Shown: piece after piece, positions 5,972 through 9,443 of the stretch
Layout of the letters: every line of letters starts with the position of its first letter
How positions within the stretch are numbered: the stretch's first letter is position 1
Assembly (NCBI GenBank): GCA_028822745.1
Contig: JAPKCZ010000051.1
Coordinates: 1 to 9,443, forward strand
Reading direction: 5' to 3'
Source of the DNA: Kiritimatiellia bacterium
GTDB taxonomy: Bacteria; Verrucomicrobiota; Kiritimatiellia; UBA8416; JAIOPI01
DNA: 9,443 nucleotides
Program-made: the position numbers and the translations under genes
The notes under the pieces: model-generated
Told to the model about the DNA's origin: nothing
The model's input: the letters and a program-made list of their open reading frames with translations, nothing else
Databases searched by the model: none

Positions 5972-7086
5972 CGGCACGCGTATGTCATCTCCTGATTTCC
6001 TTGAACCCCGGAGGGCTCGAACAGCTTGTCGTGCAGTGGACCAATGCGCGCAACGCGGCCCATCCTGGATCGACGAAAATTTGCACGTTAGACGAAAACG
6101 GTTTGCTCGCGTCACAAGTGCACGGTGACGTGGTGACGGTGTTGCATGCGAATCGGGCGCAGCAACCCTGGGATCTGGCGGCAGTGAAGCGTTTGCGCAG
6201 CGTATTTGCGGATGTGGATGTGGTGCACTCTCATAATCTGGCGGCGCAGCAATACGCGGCACTCGCCTGTCGCGGGACCTCTGTCAGGCACATCCATACG
6301 GAGCATGGATCCAACCCGCATACGGGTGGCTGGTTGAATCGTTTGCGTTTGCGGTTTTTGGCTCGCCGCACCGACGCCCTTGTCTGTGTGTCGCACGACA
6401 CGGCCGCAGCGATGCGGCCGAACTGGAAGGTCGCGGATGGGGTCGTGACGGTGATCGCCAATGGCGTGTCGCCTCACCAAGCCGTGTTGCCTTCCGAGCG
6501 GAATGCGTTGCGTGACCAACTCGGTATTCCGAACGATGCTTTTCTGATCGGCTCGATCGGTCGCCTGTCGCGCGAGAAACGCTATGACCGACTTATTCGA
6601 ACCTTAGCGGCGCTGCAAAAGCGCGAGCCCGATCTAAATGCGATGCTGGTGTTGGTGGGCGAAGGGGAGCGGCATGATGAGCTCGTACTTCTGGCGGATT
6701 CGATGTCGGTCACGGCGAGTGTTAAATTCTGTGGGTTTCGCCCCGAAGCGAGATGTTTTCTTGATGTATTCAATCTCTTCGTGCTCTGCTCTGAATCGGA
6801 AGGTTTGCCCGTCGCGCTTCTTGAGGCGATGGCCGCGCGTTGCCCTGTCGCCGTAACGGATGCGGGAGACTGTTTGCGCGTCATCGATGATGGTCGCGCT
6901 GGGATCGCTCTGCCGGACGATAAAGGACAGTGGCCGGGCTGCATAGCGGCCGTTGCCAAAGAAGCGGAAGCGGAGACGCTCGCGCGTTGTGAGCGGGCAT
7001 CGCGTCGCATTGAGACGGACTACGCACAGGCCGCAACGCTGCGCGCTTATGAAAGCCTTTACGACGCAAGGTCCCCAAGCACGTGA
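5968..7086 (+). CDS. Glycosyltransferase family 4 (GT-B fold)
   Basis: Predicted GT4-type transferase, 372 residues, and the most canonical of the four in this locus. The N-terminal domain has LNPGGLEQLV (12-21), the classic G-G-L-E acceptor loop. It continues with VVHSHNL (85-91), HIHTEHG (108-114) and VCVSHDTA (139-146). The hinge is VIANGV (162-167). The donor domain begins GSIGRLSREKRYDRLI (195-210), with the phosphate-binding R199 and K204, then LVLVGEGERHDEL (227-239), VKFCGFR (252-258) and SESEGLPVALLEAMA with E-x7-E (E278, E286). ATG 5968 overlaps the previous stop as ATGA, with AGGG 8 bases upstream. An in-frame TTG at 5938 would add ten residues before the first strand and is less likely. 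The GG-x-E loop is reminiscent of the PEP-CTERM/EpsH-associated sugar transferases, but that loop is widespread in GT4, so I make no such claim. It ends in GTGA shared with the next gene. Confidence 0.93.
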   Translation: MTARVCHLLISLNPGGLEQLVVQWTNARNAAHPGSTKICTLDENGLLASQVHGDVVTVLHANRAQQPWDLAAVKRLRSVFADVDVVHSHNLAAQQYAALACRGTSVRHIHTEHGSNPHTGGWLNRLRLRFLARRTDALVCVSHDTAAAMRPNWKVADGVVTVIANGVSPHQAVLPSERNALRDQLGIPNDAFLIGSIGRLSREKRYDRLIRTLAALQKREPDLNAMLVLVGEGERHDELVLLADSMSVTASVKFCGFRPEARCFLDVFNLFVLCSESEGLPVALLEAMAARCPVAVTDAGDCLRVIDDGRAGIALPDDKGQWPGCIAAVAKEAEAETLARCERASRRIETDYAQAATLRAYESLYDARSPST

Positions 7087-8258
7087 AGATCCTGACGCTT
7101 TCCAATCTGTATCCGCGACCGGACCGACCGACTTTCGGCATGTTCAATCAGCAACTGTTTCGCCAATTCGATCGCTGTGAGGGCGTGAGCCTAGGCAATG
7201 TCTGTCTCGTGCCTGAATGGAGAATTTGGCGTTGGACGAAGCTGTCGCGATGGCGTGCACCTGTACATGCGCTCAAGGCGACAAATTACGAGCCCGTCTT
7301 TTATTTTCCTGTCATTGGGCGCAGTGTGGGTGCCGCACTTTACGCGCTCAGCCGTAACCGTATGCGTCGCCATATTCGCGGGACAGATGTCGTTTTCGCA
7401 TCCTGGCTTTATCCCGACGGCGTCTACGCGACGCGCTTGCAGAAAGACACGCAGGCACGCGTTTGGGTCATGGCTCTGGGGTCGGATACATTTCATCTGC
7501 GAAATGCGCGTCGACGGAAGCAGGTCTTAAAGGCAGATGCTACAATCGCCGGTTACATCTGTGTTTGTGCGCCTGTTGCACAGAGACTCATCGATGCAGG
7601 GATAGCCCAGGAGCGGGTGCACGTTGTGCCAAACGGCGTCGACCCGGAGCAATTCTATTATGTCGCGCAAGAGGTGGCGTTTGCCGCGCTAGCCGACGCA
7701 CGTTCAGCTGTGGCGGCTGCAAAGGCTCTGACGCGTATTGATGTACTCTTTGTTGGGAATCTGGTGGCAGAGAAGGGGCCAGATGTCTGCCTCGAAGCTT
7801 TCATCGCGTGCTGTTCGAATGGCGGGGAGACGCGGCAGCTCGTGTATATCGGACATGGCCCCATGTTGGGCGCATTGCAGCAGCGCGCCGAGGAGGCGGG
7901 GCTTGCGGATCACGTACATTTTATTGCCTGCCGACCTCACGATGAAATTTTGAATTGGATGGCGAGTGCTGAGTGCTTATGTCTTAGTAGTCGCAGTGAA
8001 GGGATGCCGAATGTCGTGCTTGAAGCGCTCGCGGCGGGATTGCCCGTCGCGGCGACAGATGTGGGGGCGTGCCGCGAGATGCTGGAGGGCGAGTCGGCAG
8101 GTCGTGTTGTGTCGCCTGATGATGTACCTGCGTTGGCCGAGGCGATGGAGGCGTTACTTGGCATGGATATTGACAGGGAAGCCCTGTCTCAACGTCACAG
8201 GCAATATACGTGGCGCCACCAAGCTGAGCGGATTTTGGAACTGATCAATGAGAAGTAG
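7083..8258 (+). CDS. Glycosyltransferase family 4 (GT-B fold)
   Basis: Predicted GT4-type transferase, 391 residues. The N-terminus MKILTLSNLYPRPDRPTFGM, with N-L-Y-P and a G-x-F-type loop, together with FASWLYPDG (105-113) and ALGSDTF (131-137), marks a distinct GT4 subgroup found in polysaccharide clusters. The hinge is VVPNGVDPEQF (181-191). The donor domain has VLFVGNLVAEKG (221-232) with the phosphate-binding K231, YIGHGPM (255-261), and SRSEGMPNVVLEALAAG with E-x7-E (E306, E314), followed by TDVGACREML. Asn replaces the Arg of G-R-L, as in some other GT4 groups. A low-complexity Ala-rich stretch (about 194-215) sits between hinge and donor domain and is probably a surface loop or helix. 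It starts at GTG 7083 (GTGA overlap); AAGG at 7068-7071 is a distant possible binding site. The acceptor is presumably the lipid-linked product of a neighbouring enzyme, and no donor can be assigned. Confidence 0.92.
   Translation: MKILTLSNLYPRPDRPTFGMFNQQLFRQFDRCEGVSLGNVCLVPEWRIWRWTKLSRWRAPVHALKATNYEPVFYFPVIGRSVGAALYALSRNRMRRHIRGTDVVFASWLYPDGVYATRLQKDTQARVWVMALGSDTFHLRNARRRKQVLKADATIAGYICVCAPVAQRLIDAGIAQERVHVVPNGVDPEQFYYVAQEVAFAALADARSAVAAAKALTRIDVLFVGNLVAEKGPDVCLEAFIACCSNGGETRQLVYIGHGPMLGALQQRAEEAGLADHVHFIACRPHDEILNWMASAECLCLSSRSEGMPNVVLEALAAGLPVAATDVGACREMLEGESAGRVVSPDDVPALAEAMEALLGMDIDREALSQRHRQYTWRHQAERILELINEK
8237..8240 (+). promoter_or_regulatory. Weak ribosome binding site for the membrane GT at 8248
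   Basis: GGAA lies 7 bases before ATG 8248. A competing purine stretch, GAGAAG (8250-8255), lies 7 bases before the in-frame ATG 8263. The two sites are similarly weak, so the start of the downstream gene is uncertain by five codons. Confidence 0.35.
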
Positions 8259-9443
8259 TGCAATGAAGTTTATGGGTTCCACAAAGTCGGTTGTCCTTAC
8301 CGTCGCGGCGATTGCGTTGGCGCTCAATTTTGGTCTGGGGCTGGTCATGGGCTTGTCTGACCCACTGGAAGGCGATGCGTATTACTACTATCAATTGGCA
8401 GACAGTCTTTCCGAAGGCAACGGTTATGTGGTGAGGGATGGGTTCTGGCCCGAGGATCCATCCATGCGGCGCATGCCTGGATGGCCATTTATTGCATCTG
8501 TGGCCATGCGCCTCATGCCTTTCGCCCCGGAGGCCGGCGTCATGCGGTGGCTATGCCTGCTGCTCAATGCGGCTTCCCCTGTACTGGTTGCGCTACTGGC
8601 ATTGCGTCTGTTCCGTAATAATGCGATCGGTTTACTCAGCGGTCTGGCGAGCGCGGTGCACCCTTCCGGTTTGTTGGCGGCTCAAGAGGGCCTGAGTGAG
8701 CCCGCATTTGTCACGTTGACGGCGGCGGGCGCTTTATTGCTGATGAACGGGCTCTGTGCTTTTCGAGCGTCGTGTAGCTCTGGCAGTATGAGGCCATCTG
8801 GGCGAGCGTGGGCAGCGGCGTTGTTCGGTTTTTTGTTGTTGGGGCTGGCGTGTCTTGTTCGTGCGAATTTTGTGCTTTGGATAGGGTTTTTCGGGCTCGC
8901 GGCAGGGTGTTTCGCCCTGCGACAGCGCTCTGTGCCCATGTTGGCCCTGCTCGCTATCGGCGCATTGCTCTTCGTGACGCCGCCTCTGCTTTGGGCGGTG
9001 CGTAATCATGGAATATGCGGTCATTTCCCTGTCTTCAGTGCACTGCGCGGACAGACCTTTTACGGAGGCAACAACGACATCGTCGCCAACGACAAAACGT
9101 ATTGGGGCTACTGGATTTTCCCGAATCAGATTCCAGGGGAAACACCCATGGTGACCTTGGCACAATCGATGAGCGAGTACGACGTGGATGTTTACTACAA
9201 TGATCGCGGCAAAGCCTGGATTGCGGCGCACAAAGGGGACATGCCGACATTGCTCTTGGGTAAACTTGTACGTGCCTATGTGCCAATTTCGTGGTCACGT
9301 TCTTTGCCGTCTTATGCGATGAATGGTTTCCGTGCGATCTACATCGGTTTGGCGGCATTAGGTTTCTTGTTGATGCGGCGAAAAGTGGATCGCGGATACG
9401 TTGAGATTATGGCCGGCATGATACTGACGAGCTTTGTCACGGT
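8248..9443 (+). CDS. GT-C membrane glycosyltransferase, PMT/ArnT-like (partial, 3' end outside)
   Basis: Predicted polytopic inner-membrane transferase that takes a sugar from a polyprenyl-phosphate carrier and attaches it on the periplasmic side. The frame stays open to the window edge, giving 398 codons. A first membrane helix (about 15-36) is followed by a periplasmic loop with the GT-C acidic motif LEGDAYYYYQLADSL (E41, D43) and GNGY (57-60). Further hydrophobic segments lie near 100-122, 127-146, 152-173, 187-204, 207-224, 230-250 and 363-377. AQEGLSEPAF (145-154) contains the S-E-P often seen in this family. A soluble loop after RNHG (252-255) contains FYGGNNDIVA (271-280), typical of bacterial family-39-like proteins. 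ATG 8248 overlaps the previous gene by 11 bases; ATG 8263 is an alternative, 4 bases after its stop. It could add a side-branch sugar to the polymer, or modify lipid A or protein. Context favours the polymer. Confidence 0.88.
   Translation, partial: MRSSAMKFMGSTKSVVLTVAAIALALNFGLGLVMGLSDPLEGDAYYYYQLADSLSEGNGYVVRDGFWPEDPSMRRMPGWPFIASVAMRLMPFAPEAGVMRWLCLLLNAASPVLVALLALRLFRNNAIGLLSGLASAVHPSGLLAAQEGLSEPAFVTLTAAGALLLMNGLCAFRASCSSGSMRPSGRAWAAALFGFLLLGLACLVRANFVLWIGFFGLAAGCFALRQRSVPMLALLAIGALLFVTPPLLWAVRNHGICGHFPVFSALRGQTFYGGNNDIVANDKTYWGYWIFPNQIPGETPMVTLAQSMSEYDVDVYYNDRGKAWIAAHKGDMPTLLLGKLVRAYVPISWSRSLPSYAMNGFRAIYIGLAALGFLLMRRKVDRGYVEIMAGMILTSFVT

Noticed and set aside
5570..6262. Long open frame on the - strand (230 codons) across the GT4-GT4 junction
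   Set aside because: Same reason: it covers the conserved E-x7-E region and start of well-supported + strand genes and looks compositionally like a reverse shadow.
5968..7086. Assignment to the PEP-CTERM/EpsH-associated sugar transferase family
   Set aside because: The GG-x-E loop fits, but it is common to many GT4 enzymes. No exosortase or other marker of that system is in the window.

Overview
This window is the middle of a bacterial surface-polysaccharide locus, most likely for an exopolysaccharide, capsule or O-antigen. All genes lie on the + strand. Moderately high GC, ATGA/GTGA gene overlaps and the particular glycosyltransferase (GT) subgroups suggest a Gram-negative proteobacterium, probably gamma or beta. 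That assignment rests on style rather than on any taxonomic marker. No IS element, tRNA, rRNA or CRISPR array is visible.

Layout. Bases 1-69 may hold the last codons of an upstream gene. Two related GT-A (GT2-type) glycosyltransferases follow (87-1028, 1025-1957), then a GT4-type enzyme (1954-3096), a third GT2 (3093-4043) and a left-handed beta-helix acyltransferase (4040-4702). A 120-base gap (4703-4822) is the only sizeable non-coding stretch. Then come three GT4 enzymes (4823-5971, 5968-7086, 7083-8258) and the first 398 codons of a multi-pass GT-C (PMT/ArnT-like) glycosyltransferase that runs off the right edge (from 8248).

How the genes work together. The seven cytoplasmic nucleotide-sugar-dependent GTs are inferred to build an oligosaccharide on a lipid carrier. 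The acyltransferase would add an acetyl or similar group to one sugar. The GT-C membrane enzyme would add a further residue from a polyprenyl-phosphate sugar on the periplasmic side. The window shows no initiating phosphoglycosyltransferase, Wzx flippase, Wzy polymerase, chain-length regulator, export protein or nucleotide-sugar synthesis gene, so those must lie elsewhere. No donor or acceptor sugar can be assigned from sequence alone.

The most unusual part is the 4703-4822 gap. It holds a heptamer repeat array whose left half is written as TTCTTSG-type units and right half as AACGCAG-type units, so the two halves can fold into a long imperfect hairpin ending at the ATG of the next gene. That gene has no ribosome binding site beside its start, while a perfect AGGAGG sits stranded about 100 bases upstream. 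Removing the sequence between two GCAGA copies would restore an ideal AGGAGG-6 nt-ATG, which suggests the array was inserted or expanded inside a previously compact operon.
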